DNA of 20,992 nt, taken from positions 1-20,992 of the IMG/VR virus record IMGVR_UViG_3300021957_000391; one strand, 5' to 3'. A program made the translations under genes and the position numbers. The stretch is from a virus. Within the stretch, counting starts at the first letter, position 1, and each line of letters begins with the position of its first letter. Of the stretch, positions 1-7,371 are shown one piece after another. Under the pieces are notes generated by a model that searched no databases, was not told the DNA's origin, and saw only the letters and a list, made by a program, of their open reading frames with translations.

Positions 1-181
1 TTCTTTTAGACTCTCCAGCTTTAGGTTTGCCAGCAGTACTAGCTCCTTGCTCTCCAAAACGAATAATCTTCTCTTTACCATTTTTACAAGCCTTAACTAT
101 ATGAGACTTTTTAGGGTGTCCCGGTGTACGTTTAGCTTTATTACATGGCATTTTTGCTTTACTGACTGGTTTTCTAGCCAT
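1..181 (-). CDS. Small basic phage protein, DUF6321-like (partial, C-terminus cut by window edge)
   Basis: An open frame begins at ATG 181 and runs off the left edge, giving about 60 residues. It starts MARKPVSKAKMPCNK and continues with RTPGHPKKSHIVKAC, then IRFGEQG and AGKPKAGESKR. It is rich in Lys and Arg, with cysteines at about residues 12 and 33. I recognise this pattern as a conserved protein of unknown function in marine T4-like phages (DUF6321 type); the recognition is from memory of the family and not from a search. A purine-rich AAGAGAT lies just upstream of the ATG and can act as ribosome binding site. It is the last visible gene of the leftward arm, 14 nt after the methyltransferase gene. 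The role is unknown; the basic composition suggests nucleic-acid contact. Confidence 0.75.
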   Translation of the reverse strand, partial: MARKPVSKAKMPCNKAKRTPGHPKKSHIVKACKNGKEKIIRFGEQGASTAGKPKAGESKR

Positions 182-195
182 AGTTATCTCTTTTC

Positions 196-813
196 TTACT
201 TTAGAATATATACAGTATAGTCCCATAAATTATAATCATGTCTAATAACAAATTTTCTAGATAATTGTTCTTTTATAAACCAACTTAATTTATCTACAGA
301 TAGATGAAATAAATCATCTCTTTCATAGTCAACTTGTTTAGACATAACATTAAATATTATACCTTTATTTACATTATTAAATACTAAAGAAACTAATTTT
401 GTCATATGCTCAAACATTTCATTATGACTTAATGTTAATTTCTCAGTAAAAACTCCATTCATTACTGCACAATCTAGTTTTGGTAATGTCCACTCTTCTT
501 GTAGAATATCAATATTATGAAATACAGTTAAAGGATGTTTTTCAGCACATCTATGAAACATAGGTTTTGATAATTCTAAACCTTCATAATAATAATTTTT
601 ATCTTGTTTTACTAAATACTCATAATAGTGTGCTAATCCGCAACCAAAATCTAATACAGAATCTCCACCACAATACTCTACACCTTCAGTCATAATTCTA
701 TATCTAGTATCGGCATCTGCCTTATCTGGCCAATCAACACCTAGATGAGAATCTCCATGTTGTTTATAGCAATTTTCATAATAGTCAACTATAGCTTTAT
801 ACTTCATTATCAT
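196..813 (-). CDS. Class I SAM-dependent methyltransferase
   Basis: A 205-residue protein with a class I methyltransferase core. Motif I is VLDFGCGLAHY at about residues 53-63, the SAM-binding glycine loop. An acidic position follows in YEGLELS at about 76-82, and LDCAVMNGVF at about 113-122 fits motif IV. The N-terminal helix (YYENCYKQHGDSHLGVDWPD) resembles that of small phage methyltransferases placed beside sugar genes. The substrate cannot be read from sequence; a small molecule or glycan is more likely than DNA because no target-recognition domain is present. The 3' end of the preceding SGNH gene overlaps its start by 17 nt. ATG 807 (MKYKA) is an alternative start. No strong Shine-Dalgarno sequence is seen, so translation may be coupled to the SGNH gene. 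Confidence 0.8.
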   Translation of the reverse strand: MIMKYKAIVDYYENCYKQHGDSHLGVDWPDKADADTRYRIMTEGVEYCGGDSVLDFGCGLAHYYEYLVKQDKNYYYEGLELSKPMFHRCAEKHPLTVFHNIDILQEEWTLPKLDCAVMNGVFTEKLTLSHNEMFEHMTKLVSLVFNNVNKGIIFNVMSKQVDYERDDLFHLSVDKLSWFIKEQLSRKFVIRHDYNLWDYTVYILK

Positions 814-1504
814 ATCTTTTAAAATTAAAATGTTGTATTATAGAGTCTACTATAGTCTCTGCGGTTAAGTAATCAAAATGAAAACCATCTCTTGCGGTAT
901 CTATTTGTTCGTATGTAAATATTGTTTTGGACGGATATGTAGGATATGTAAAAGGTATTGTAGTATGATAAATATTAGGAAGTAAAGTATTTACACTATT
1001 AAAACAATCAAAAAATTCTTTATCATCATCATGAGAAGTAGTTAAAGGATCATAATGTATAAACTTCCACGGGTCTTCATAACGTCTATTACGATAACTC
1101 CACATAATTGCTATATACTTAGGATTATAGTTTGAAATAACTTGTTTAGCAATATTTAAAATTAAACGATTAGCAGCTCCATCTATACCTAAGTTTATAC
1201 ATCTCATTTTAGTTTGACTTTGAAGTATAGAAGGCCAGGTATGCTCAAAAGGAGCACCTAATCCTAAAGTAAAACTATCTCCTAAACACCATATTACATC
1301 ACTTAAATCTTTAGGCCATTCACTATCTCTAAAACCTCTAAAATTATAACTATAATTTATTCCATAAGGATAATTTATAAACTGTAGAGGAGTGCAATCA
1401 GGTTGTGTAATAGGATTTGATTTATTTTTTTGATTAGGAAAGCAATCCATACCATCTTCATTAATAGACATAGTACTTTTAAAAGTATAGTTTAAATAGT
1501 CCAT
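797..1504 (-). CDS. SGNH/GDSL-hydrolase-like protein, tandem copy 1
   Basis: A 235-residue protein with SGNH blocks. Block I is CLGDSFTLGLG (GDS near residues 75-77, Ser as nucleophile). A block II-like glycine segment is NLGIDGAANR. Block V is DGFHFDYLTAE, with Asp and His in the D-x-x-H spacing. Where block III normally has GxND there is MWSYRNRR. Residues 1-60 form an extension ending in YNFRGFRDSEWP. No signal peptide is visible, so the product is probably cytoplasmic or virion-associated. Family members hydrolyse or transfer acyl groups on sugars and other substrates; the substrate here is unknown. It is a paralog of the next gene upstream, and their ends overlap by 13 nt at a junction in which the first codons ATG-GAC-TAT overlap the end of the previous frame. 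Confidence 0.8.
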   Translation of the reverse strand: MDYLNYTFKSTMSINEDGMDCFPNQKNKSNPITQPDCTPLQFINYPYGINYSYNFRGFRDSEWPKDLSDVIWCLGDSFTLGLGAPFEHTWPSILQSQTKMRCINLGIDGAANRLILNIAKQVISNYNPKYIAIMWSYRNRRYEDPWKFIHYDPLTTSHDDDKEFFDCFNSVNTLLPNIYHTTIPFTYPTYPSKTIFTYEQIDTARDGFHFDYLTAETIVDSIIQHFNFKRYDNEV

Positions 1505-2196
1505 AGTTTATATTCTTTTTTAAAGTGTTGTATTATAGAGTCTACTATAGGCTCTGCAGTTAAGTAATCAAAATGATGACCATCTCTTCCTAGATCTAGT
1601 ACTTTATACTTGTATAAATTTTTAACAGGTAACTTATAAGTAAGAGGAACAACAGTATTATAAATAGTAGGCAGTAAAGTATTTATACTATTAAAACAAT
1701 TAACAAAATCTTTTATATCATCATTATCTGTAGCTGAAGAATCATAGTGTTTGAAGTTCCATGGGTCTTTATAACGTCTGTTAGGATAACTCCACATAAT
1801 TATCATATATTTAGGGTTGTGTTCGAAAACAATTTGTTTAGCAATATTTAAAATTAAACGATTAGCAGCGCCGTCTATACCTAAGTTTATACAACGTTTT
1901 TTAGTTTGACTTTGAAGTATAGAAGGCCAGGTATGCTCAAAAGGAACTCCCACTCCTTTTGTAAAACTATCTCCTAAACACCATACTACCTCATCTAAGT
2001 TATTAGGCCATTCACTATCTCTAAAACCTCTAGAATTTATACTATAAGAAATTGGATAAGGATAGTTAACCCAATCTTTAACAGAAGATAAAGGTTTTTT
2101 ATTAGGATTTGATTTATTTTTTTCATTAGGAAAGCAATCCATACCCGTGGTGGTAGATAGAGTATTTATTTTAAAAGGATATGTTAAATAGTCCAT
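1492..2196 (-). CDS. SGNH/GDSL-hydrolase-like protein, tandem copy 2
   Basis: A 234-residue paralog of the gene at 797-1504, matching it over the whole length. Block I is CLGDSFTKGVG, the block II region is NLGIDGAANR, the block III position has MWSYPNRR, and block V is DGHHFDYLTAE. The catalytic Ser, Asp and His are therefore all present. The central part (from FEHTWPSILQSQTK to LILNIAKQ) is almost unchanged from copy 1, also at DNA level, whereas residues 10-45 and 150-205 have diverged strongly. This is an uneven pattern for a simple old duplication. The stop overlaps the start of copy 1 by 13 nt, and its own start overlaps the end of the sulfotransferase-like gene by 13 nt, with the same junction sequence at both places. 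The substrate is unknown. Confidence 0.8.
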   Translation of the reverse strand: MDYLTYPFKINTLSTTTGMDCFPNEKNKSNPNKKPLSSVKDWVNYPYPISYSINSRGFRDSEWPNNLDEVVWCLGDSFTKGVGVPFEHTWPSILQSQTKKRCINLGIDGAANRLILNIAKQIVFEHNPKYMIIMWSYPNRRYKDPWNFKHYDSSATDNDDIKDFVNCFNSINTLLPTIYNTVVPLTYKLPVKNLYKYKVLDLGRDGHHFDYLTAEPIVDSIIQHFKKEYKLWTI

Positions 2197-3083
2197 AAAT
2201 TATCTTCTAACATAGCTCTATTATTTATTTGTTGTAAAGTAATTTTTTCAAAGTGATTAGAGGGATAATTATTATAAGTATCTAATAACTCTGTAAAGTT
2301 ACTTATATCTTTTATTTTCTCACTTAAAGTAATTTTTTTTAAAGGAAACTTATTTCTATGTATTAGTAACTCTTGGCGATTTAAAAAATCTATATAATCG
2401 GTAATATCTATAAATTTTAATAGGTCAGTAGTAGAGTACCTACTTAAATCACCATTACGTATACGTAAGGTATTAAATTTATTATACTCTTTTAAAGATA
2501 ATTCTTTATCAGAGGATATATTAAATTCATTTTTAAAAAAAGTATCAGGATCATTTATTAAATCTAAATGTTTTATTTTTTTGTATTTAGGAAAGTATTT
2601 ATCTGCCCATACATAAAAATTTTCAAAGTATTTTAAAGATTCTATAAAAGTACTATTATCAATAGTATAAGATGTTTTATTTTTATCAAGTAGGTAGTCA
2701 TACTTAGTATATACATTTAAAGAAGTTTTTTTAGTAGATTGATGAGTATTACAGTAACTAAGAACCGATTCAAAAGAACATCTATCAATTATATAAATAT
2801 CTTCAAAAAAATAATTACAAAATTTTAGATATTTTTTAGTATTATTACCAAATTCTAAAGATCTATAAGGAGAGCATCTTGCTATAGTACTAGTTGTATT
2901 AGTTGAAAGAGTTTTTATTAAAAAAGGTAGATCTAAAGTAAGATTACATAAATCATGATAATTTTTAGTGGGATGTCCATGATAATTTAAATATACAGTT
3001 AAAGATCTTTGAAAATAAGTACTACCTATTGCATCAGGAGTTAATACTAAAATTCTTTTTAACTTATCAAGATATTTTGACAT
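2184..3083 (-). CDS. Sulfotransferase-like protein
   Basis: A 299-residue protein. The start KRILVLTPDAIGSTYFQRSL has the beta-strand, loop and helix arrangement of the sulfotransferase 5'-phosphosulfate-binding loop (family form: TYPKSGTTWLQ). IYIIDRCSFESVLSY at about residues 95-109 resembles the 3'-phosphate-binding strand and helix, with Arg and Ser in place. The rest is charged and helical, with no membrane segment or signal peptide. Known relatives transfer sulfate from PAPS to sugars, lipids or other acceptors; the acceptor here cannot be told. AAGG lies about 7 nt before ATG 3083. The start overlaps the upstream 61-residue gene by 17 nt and the end overlaps SGNH copy 2 by 13 nt. A P-loop kinase-like protein is the main alternative. 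Confidence 0.55.
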   Translation of the reverse strand: MSKYLDKLKRILVLTPDAIGSTYFQRSLTVYLNYHGHPTKNYHDLCNLTLDLPFLIKTLSTNTTSTIARCSPYRSLEFGNNTKKYLKFCNYFFEDIYIIDRCSFESVLSYCNTHQSTKKTSLNVYTKYDYLLDKNKTSYTIDNSTFIESLKYFENFYVWADKYFPKYKKIKHLDLINDPDTFFKNEFNISSDKELSLKEYNKFNTLRIRNGDLSRYSTTDLLKFIDITDYIDFLNRQELLIHRNKFPLKKITLSEKIKDISNFTELLDTYNNYPSNHFEKITLQQINNRAMLEDNLWTI

Positions 3084-3252
3084 TTTTATACCTTTGTTCT
3101 ATCTCACATACTATTTGCCACTGTCTAGAAGTTAATTGTGGATGTTTTTGTTGAGCTTTTATACACCCTGATATAAAACTTTTCTCTTTATCAGTAAGTT
3201 CTTTGTCTTCAAGAAATATTTTTAATTCTTTTCTAATCCTTCGAGTTACCAT
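3067..3252 (-). CDS. Small helical protein of unknown function (61 aa)
   Basis: The product (MVTRRIRKELKIFLEDK, then ELTDKEKSFISGC, then PQLTSRQWQIVCEIEQRY) is predicted to be almost all helix, with a basic N-terminus. The layout 'helix - LT.KEK.FI - LTSRQW.IV.EIEQRY' resembles short phage and plasmid proteins in which two helices are joined by a loop carrying 'LS.RQ..IL..I...Y'. I do not recognise a named family. It overlaps the 54-residue gene upstream by 20 nt and the sulfotransferase-like gene downstream by 17 nt, so it is embedded in one transcription unit. A purine stretch (AAAAAATGG, with GAAGGATTAG inside its 5' end) makes ATG 3252 the simplest start. A small DNA- or protein-binding regulator is possible, without proof. 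Confidence 0.7.
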   Translation of the reverse strand: MVTRRIRKELKIFLEDKELTDKEKSFISGCIKAQQKHPQLTSRQWQIVCEIEQRYKNVKIS

Positions 3253-3397
3253 TTTTTATATCACTACCTATATTAAAATTGTTTGTATCGGGCAGATCAT
3301 AAATAAAGGGATCAATCTTCATTATTTCTTTCTTCCTAGCTTGAAACTCTTTTTCAAATTTCCAATCGTCATATTTATCTCTAATCCACTTGAGCAT
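3233..3397 (-). CDS. Small conserved-type phage protein, 54 aa
   Basis: A 54-residue frame begins at ATG 3397 and ends at TAG 3233-3235. The sequence begins MLKWIRDKYDDWKFEKEF, continues with QARKKEIMKIDPFIYDLPD, and ends GNSKD. A good Shine-Dalgarno sequence (AGGAGA) lies about 6 nt upstream of the ATG. The start overlaps the end of the 2OG-oxygenase gene by 17 nt, and the end overlaps the next small gene by 20 nt. The arrangement of an amphipathic charged helix followed by 'K.DPFIYD' is one I have seen in short hypothetical proteins of marine T4-like phages; its function is not known. The opposite-strand frame covering this place has no such support. Confidence 0.75.
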   Translation of the reverse strand: MLKWIRDKYDDWKFEKEFQARKKEIMKIDPFIYDLPDTNNFNIGSDIKNGNSKD

Positions 3398-3887
3398 AGG
3401 GATTCTCCTTAGGTGTTAAACATAAAGTGATTCTATAAAAATCACTTAAATTCATGATGCGATGTTTAACACCGCTTTTAATTAAATAACTATGTCCTTC
3501 TCTATAACGATACTGTTTATCATTTTCAAACTCTATAAAACTATTAGCTGTAGAGATAGAAGTTATAACACTATTGGCATAGACATTTGTTTGCTGCATA
3601 TCTACATGCCAAGGTATTTGATTTCTAGGCATTAGTATAGACAAATATAAATCATTTATATTTCGTATAGCAGTATGTTTTTTACAAGTAGTTAACCATC
3701 TTACAATACTTGGAAAATGTTTTATCATAGGAGAAGTATTACCTTCAGTTATAATATCAAAAGATTTCCAAGCATGATGACCATATCTTTCGTTAAATAA
3801 ATGATTACCCATAGTAAAAAACGATATAATTTTATCTAAATCCTCGCTACCTATTTTAGGTAGAGGAATCTGCTTGCAATTTGTCAA
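3381..3887 (-). CDS. 2OG-Fe(II) oxygenase-like protein (Asp/Asn hydroxylase type)
   Basis: A 168-residue double-stranded beta-helix protein. Iron ligands are visible as H94-x-D96 in IPWHVDMQQ and H142 in GVKHRIMN, and R152 in YRITLCL is the likely 2-oxoglutarate-binding arginine. The strands YLSILMPRNQIPWH and SYLIKSG fit aspartyl/asparaginyl beta-hydroxylase and other small dioxygenases. These enzymes hydroxylate proteins or small molecules using O2 and 2-oxoglutarate, releasing succinate and CO2; the substrate is unknown. It is one of two such enzymes in the window, and the other (6799-7371) is not close in sequence. It overlaps the nuclease gene upstream by 32 nt and the 54-residue gene downstream by 17 nt. 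No obvious Shine-Dalgarno precedes ATG 3887. Confidence 0.75.
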   Translation of the reverse strand: MTNCKQIPLPKIGSEDLDKIISFFTMGNHLFNERYGHHAWKSFDIITEGNTSPMIKHFPSIVRWLTTCKKHTAIRNINDLYLSILMPRNQIPWHVDMQQTNVYANSVITSISTANSFIEFENDKQYRYREGHSYLIKSGVKHRIMNLSDFYRITLCLTPKENPYAQVD

Positions 3888-4545
3888 AAGACAATCTCCT
3901 ATTCTTTAATAGAGGTAGAAAAGGTACAGCACTTTGTTCAAAAATAATAGGATCTGCATTATCAATTGTCATAACAATTGCAACATCTTGAATACCTGTA
4001 CCATACATTTCATTATGTGCTACTGCATATGCACATCCTTGAATATAATAATCAGTTATTTGTTTATTACTTTTCTTTTTCTTTGATGTTTTAAAATCTA
4101 TAATAGTAGGTTTTCCACGCCAAATACCTACCATATCTGTTCTACCAGCATATTTATATTTATTAGACCAAAGAACCTGTTCTTGTCCCCAAATCTCTTC
4201 TACACCTTTTTCAGTAGCACGAACTAAGTCACGACTCATTTGAATAACGTCTACAGCTTCTTTATATAATTCATCCCATATATCTTCACCATTGAAATGA
4301 CGTTCAGCATATTCATGTACTAAAGTTCCTCTATCAGTAGCTACTTTAGATACACGAGCAGCCTCTTCTTCTCCTACACGTTCTTTCCATTTCAATAACC
4401 ATGTTTGATCAGAAGTCTTACCTAGTATAGTTGTAATACTAGGATAAGAGCCATCTGGAGTATGATATGTTCTACCTGTTGGTAGTGTGTCAGTAGCACA
4501 ATCAGTAGTATAGGTAAACTTTTTTACTGTTTCCCAGTTATTCAT
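3856..4545 (-). CDS. PD-(D/E)XK superfamily nuclease (phage exonuclease-like)
   Basis: A 229-residue protein with the nuclease motifs of RecB/Cas4-like phage exonucleases. GTLVHEYAE (about residues 73-81) has the motif I His, YAGRTDMVG (132-140) gives the first metal-binding Asp, IIDFKTSKKKK (148-158) is the D-x-K core, and the helix with Q169 and Y173 (IQGCAYAV) completes the fold. The N-terminal YHTPDGSYPSITTILG segment is typical of these phage proteins ('YPSVTTVL'). Members cut or resect DNA during recombination, host DNA breakdown or end processing. It is the only clear DNA-metabolism enzyme in the window and sits oddly among modification enzymes. It overlaps the radical SAM gene by 8 nt upstream and the 2OG-oxygenase gene by 32 nt downstream. 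Confidence 0.85.
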   Translation of the reverse strand: MNNWETVKKFTYTTDCATDTLPTGRTYHTPDGSYPSITTILGKTSDQTWLLKWKERVGEEEAARVSKVATDRGTLVHEYAERHFNGEDIWDELYKEAVDVIQMSRDLVRATEKGVEEIWGQEQVLWSNKYKYAGRTDMVGIWRGKPTIIDFKTSKKKKSNKQITDYYIQGCAYAVAHNEMYGTGIQDVAIVMTIDNADPIIFEQSAVPFLPLLKNRRLSFDKLQADSST

Positions 4546-5536
4546 AATTAATCCAGTCAGTTAGGTTAGATTGAGAGTTACAATGTGCTATAAGTTCTTT
4601 TTTGTCGCTATAGTCAAGGCTAGAAATAGTATCAATAACTTTATTAATTTCTTCCATATAAGCACAGTCTAAATTTCTAGGACGTGTTAATGGAAATATA
4701 TTCCATTTTAAATTATTTTGTTTTATCCATTCTGACATATCAGGCATATCAAATATATTATTTTTATGTAAGGTAGTCTCTACCTTACATGAATACTTAC
4801 TAGCTATATCAATAGCATTTTTTTCTACAATTTTCCATACAGATCCAGAACGAACTCTATCATTAGTACTACCATAACCGTCAATTGACAACCAAAATTT
4901 TATTTGTTTAAAGCGATTAAATAATTTTATATCTATATCAGTTAAGGAGTGCATACAATTAGTTACATACTGTACTGTACATATAGAAGGATTAGGATGT
5001 AAACTTAATAATTCTCTATGTCGTAAAGTCTGTAAAGGTTCTCCTCCTTGAAACTCTATAAACTCTACTGTATTAGGTATGTAATTTATATCAGTATGTT
5101 TATATCCTTTTTTTATAGGAGTACTAGGATTTAATTTTTTAAACCAAGAGCTTGACCATTCAGGACCACACCCGTCACATGTTAAACTACAGATATTATT
5201 TAAACCTATTAATAAATATTTTAAAGACACACTATCGGTAGTATAATTTTTATTCCATTGATTTCTAAAAGATTCTTTACCTATTGATTCTTCATGAAAA
5301 CACTTAGAACATCCAGAAAGTTGTTCTTTATTAGCTTTATTTCTTAGGTCTTTATATACTTTACTATTTAATATATTTTCAGTATAAGACCCAATTGGAT
5401 GCTTAAATCGGCAACAAGGATAGACTATATTATCTGGTCTTACATTTATATGATTAAATAATGCCGCACAATTCGTATTGAGATTGAAGTTCTTTAAGAT
5501 CTTCGACTGTGTTGACAATAGGTTTTCCTTTAGCAT
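4538..5536 (-). CDS. Radical SAM protein with N-terminal auxiliary-cluster-like cysteines (twitch/SPASM type)
   Basis: A protein of up to 332 residues. The radical SAM cluster motif is C116-SLT-C120-DG-C123 (C-x3-C-x2-C), followed by FQGGEPL at about 163-169, the SAM-binding GGE motif, and LSIDGYG at about 217-223. Ahead of the core, C23, C41, C42, C76 and C79 (NCAALFNH, YPCCRF, GCSKC) look like ligands of an auxiliary Fe-S cluster, as in twitch/SPASM proteins, but placed N-terminally. Relatives modify peptides or carry out sugar and alcohol redox chemistry; the substrate here is unknown. ATG 5536 overlaps the carbamoyltransferase gene by 83 nt and lacks a Shine-Dalgarno; TTG 5518, with AAAGGA upstream, is a good alternative start and loses only six residues. 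Confidence 0.85.
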   Translation of the reverse strand: MLKENLLSTQSKILKNFNLNTNCAALFNHINVRPDNIVYPCCRFKHPIGSYTENILNSKVYKDLRNKANKEQLSGCSKCFHEESIGKESFRNQWNKNYTTDSVSLKYLLIGLNNICSLTCDGCGPEWSSSWFKKLNPSTPIKKGYKHTDINYIPNTVEFIEFQGGEPLQTLRHRELLSLHPNPSICTVQYVTNCMHSLTDIDIKLFNRFKQIKFWLSIDGYGSTNDRVRSGSVWKIVEKNAIDIASKYSCKVETTLHKNNIFDMPDMSEWIKQNNLKWNIFPLTRPRNLDCAYMEEINKVIDTISSLDYSDKKELIAHCNSQSNLTDWINYE

Positions 5537-6833
5537 TTAGACTTGTATTTATTAGAATAGATTGACCATGATTTTTACATTGATCTAAAATACGCCATAA
5601 AAAAATATTAGAATCTTGACTAACAACTTGTAGTCTAGCAGAATTATCGTAAGTATTAAATGGACCTTTTTTAATTTTAGATATATTTAACATATAAGGA
5701 CAAGCCTTAATTATATGAAACCATTCAGTAGCTTCTTCTACCTGACATATAGGAGCATAAGGTCTCCATGAATCTTCATCTCTATTTTTAATTTTATTTA
5801 ACTTTTTAATATTATCATCACTTGGCAAACATAGCAAACTACGATTTCCTAAAGCTCTAGGTCCAAATTCAGCTTGCCCCTCAATTACTGCAACTATTTC
5901 ACCTTTTAAAATTTTACTAGCATAGTCATTTGCATGTAGTCCTCTACTACTATCAACACCTAGATAAGGTGTAAAGTGTTTAGGTCTTTCAAGTAACGCA
6001 GCAGCACCTAAAGCACAGCCAGCATCTCCAGCTGCTGGTTGAATTGCTACCTCTTCAAAATTAGTCCAATTTAAGATTTCTGTATTAGCGACACAATTTA
6101 AAGCTACTCCACCAGCATATGCAAGTTTAGTCATACCTGTTTCTTGCTGTAACCAACTAGCCATATTAGCAATAATTGTTTGAGTAACATGTTGAACAGA
6201 TGCCGCTATATCCCAATCTAAAGTACCATAACCTACACCACGTTCTAGATCTTGTAATGCTGTGTAATCACCTTTATGGTCATAGTGTAAAATATTATCT
6301 TTGATATACTTAGACCATTTAGGAGTACCATAAGCTGCTGCTGCCATCACTTGTGACTCATCAGATAAAGGTTGTAATCCTAAAAATCTAGTAGCAGAAC
6401 TATAAAATAATCCTAATGAATTAGGATAGCGCATACGTCGTAGCCATGTAAATTTTCCTTTAGAATATACACCTAATGAAGTAGAAAATTTATTACCTAC
6501 AGTATCTATTACCATAACGGCGCACTCATCCCAATCAGTAGTAATTATAGAACTCATAGCGTGAGATTCATGATGATCTACTAATACAGGCTTAGCCTTA
6601 GTTACTTTTTTAATATCTCTTTTAAATCTTTTATAAGTTGTTTCCTCATAGAATACAGCATAGTCAAAATCTTCGTAAGCATTTTTTAACCAATTGATAG
6701 TATGAATTGGAAAATTATTATCATATTTATTACGAGAAAAACGTTCTTCATGGGATGCTCCCAAAATTATATTATCTTTTATGTTTGCGGCTGCACTATC
6801 ATGATGATAACAGCTTACTCCTAGTATGTTCAT
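5454..6833 (-). CDS. NodU/TobZ/CmcH-family O-carbamoyltransferase
   Basis: A 459-residue enzyme. The N-terminal Kae1-like domain shows GVSCYHHDSAA and VDHHESHA, the metal and carbamoyl-phosphate handling histidines, then VMVIDTVGN and YAGGVALNCVAN. The C-terminal YrdC-like part has EGQAEFGPRALGNRSLL and ends with ILINTSLNAKGKPIVNT, all conserved in NodU. The family moves a carbamoyl group from carbamoyl phosphate, via carbamoyladenylate, to a hydroxyl of a sugar or antibiotic; phage-type homologs can carbamoylate hydroxymethylcytosine. No hydroxymethylase or base-modification gene is seen here, so a glycan or small-molecule target is equally likely. It is shorter than many bacterial members (often over 550 residues) but complete in motifs. 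ATG 6833 is preferred over TTG 6836 because AAAGGT lies upstream at good spacing. Its 5' end overlaps the 2OG-oxygenase gene by 35 nt. Confidence 0.9.
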   Translation of the reverse strand: MNILGVSCYHHDSAAANIKDNIILGASHEERFSRNKYDNNFPIHTINWLKNAYEDFDYAVFYEETTYKRFKRDIKKVTKAKPVLVDHHESHAMSSIITTDWDECAVMVIDTVGNKFSTSLGVYSKGKFTWLRRMRYPNSLGLFYSSATRFLGLQPLSDESQVMAAAAYGTPKWSKYIKDNILHYDHKGDYTALQDLERGVGYGTLDWDIAASVQHVTQTIIANMASWLQQETGMTKLAYAGGVALNCVANTEILNWTNFEEVAIQPAAGDAGCALGAAALLERPKHFTPYLGVDSSRGLHANDYASKILKGEIVAVIEGQAEFGPRALGNRSLLCLPSDDNIKKLNKIKNRDEDSWRPYAPICQVEEATEWFHIIKACPYMLNISKIKKGPFNTYDNSARLQVVSQDSNIFLWRILDQCKNHGQSILINTSLNAKGKPIVNTVEDLKELQSQYELCGII

Positions 6834-7371
6834 CAAAGTACCTTTTGAATATATAAGTTAAATCTGCTTTAGTTTTATTTGAGTAGTTAGGTGTATCTAC
6901 AAAATCTACAAACGCCCATCTAAAGTTATCTACTATAGGCTGTATTCTATGAACCATAAAACAAGGAAATAATACTGTTTTTCCTGGCTTAGGATATATT
7001 CTTGCTATTATATTATCAGGTTCAGGTGCAGAAAAATCTGTTTCTAATACTCTATCACCTTTAGGATTCCAACTTCCTATTTCAAAAGGTTTTCCTTCTG
7101 TTAAATAAACCATATGAGTCCAAAAGCGTCCAGGTCTAGAAGTAGTAAGTCTTTTTTCTGCAAAATCTAGATTATCAAAATGCCATTCATAACCTTCTCC
7201 AGGTTTTAAAAGTATAGCTGATTTACCTGCAAACTCACATTTCCATTGATGTGCATGTTTTATATAATTTGCTGTGCAGTATTTTACAATCTTATCAGCT
7301 TTTTTAGCTATCTCCTCCGAAAATCCGATTTCAACTGCTCTTGTCCACTCATCTGCAATGTAATCTGCCAT
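6799..7371 (-). CDS. 2OG-Fe(II) oxygenase (prolyl-hydroxylase-like)
   Basis: A 190-residue dioxygenase. H64-x-D66 in EWHFDNLD and H141 in FPCFMVHRIQPI are the iron ligands, and R151 in NFRWAFVDF is the 2-oxoglutarate-binding arginine. The strand 'GKTVLFPCFMVHRI' is typical of P4H-like phage dioxygenases. The substrate is not deducible. GGAGGT lies upstream of ATG 7371 and supports this start, even though it makes a 64-nt overlap with the upstream SGNH gene. A second strong purine run, GGAGGAG, occurs inside the frame but no good initiation codon follows it closely. Lying between an SGNH gene and the carbamoyltransferase, it may hydroxylate the same acceptor later carbamoylated, since carbamoylation needs a hydroxyl; this is inference. 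Confidence 0.85.
   Translation of the reverse strand: MADYIADEWTRAVEIGFSEEIAKKADKIVKYCTANYIKHAHQWKCEFAGKSAILLKPGEGYEWHFDNLDFAEKRLTTSRPGRFWTHMVYLTEGKPFEIGSWNPKGDRVLETDFSAPEPDNIIARIYPKPGKTVLFPCFMVHRIQPIVDNFRWAFVDFVDTPNYSNKTKADLTYIFKRYFDEHTRSKLLSS

Larger units (their letters stand above)
797..2196 (-). repeat. Tandem gene duplication (SGNH pair)
   Basis: Two adjacent SGNH genes of almost equal length are direct repeats about 690 bp apart. Identity at DNA level is very high in the middle (around 1138-1262 against 1831-1944) and low in the flanks. The gene-junction bases TTATGGACTATTTAA are found at both starts. Confidence 0.85.

Noticed and set aside
3203-3412. Rightward 69-aa frame
   Set aside because: It lies opposite the well-supported 54-aa and 61-aa leftward genes, has no ribosome binding site and no recognisable composition.
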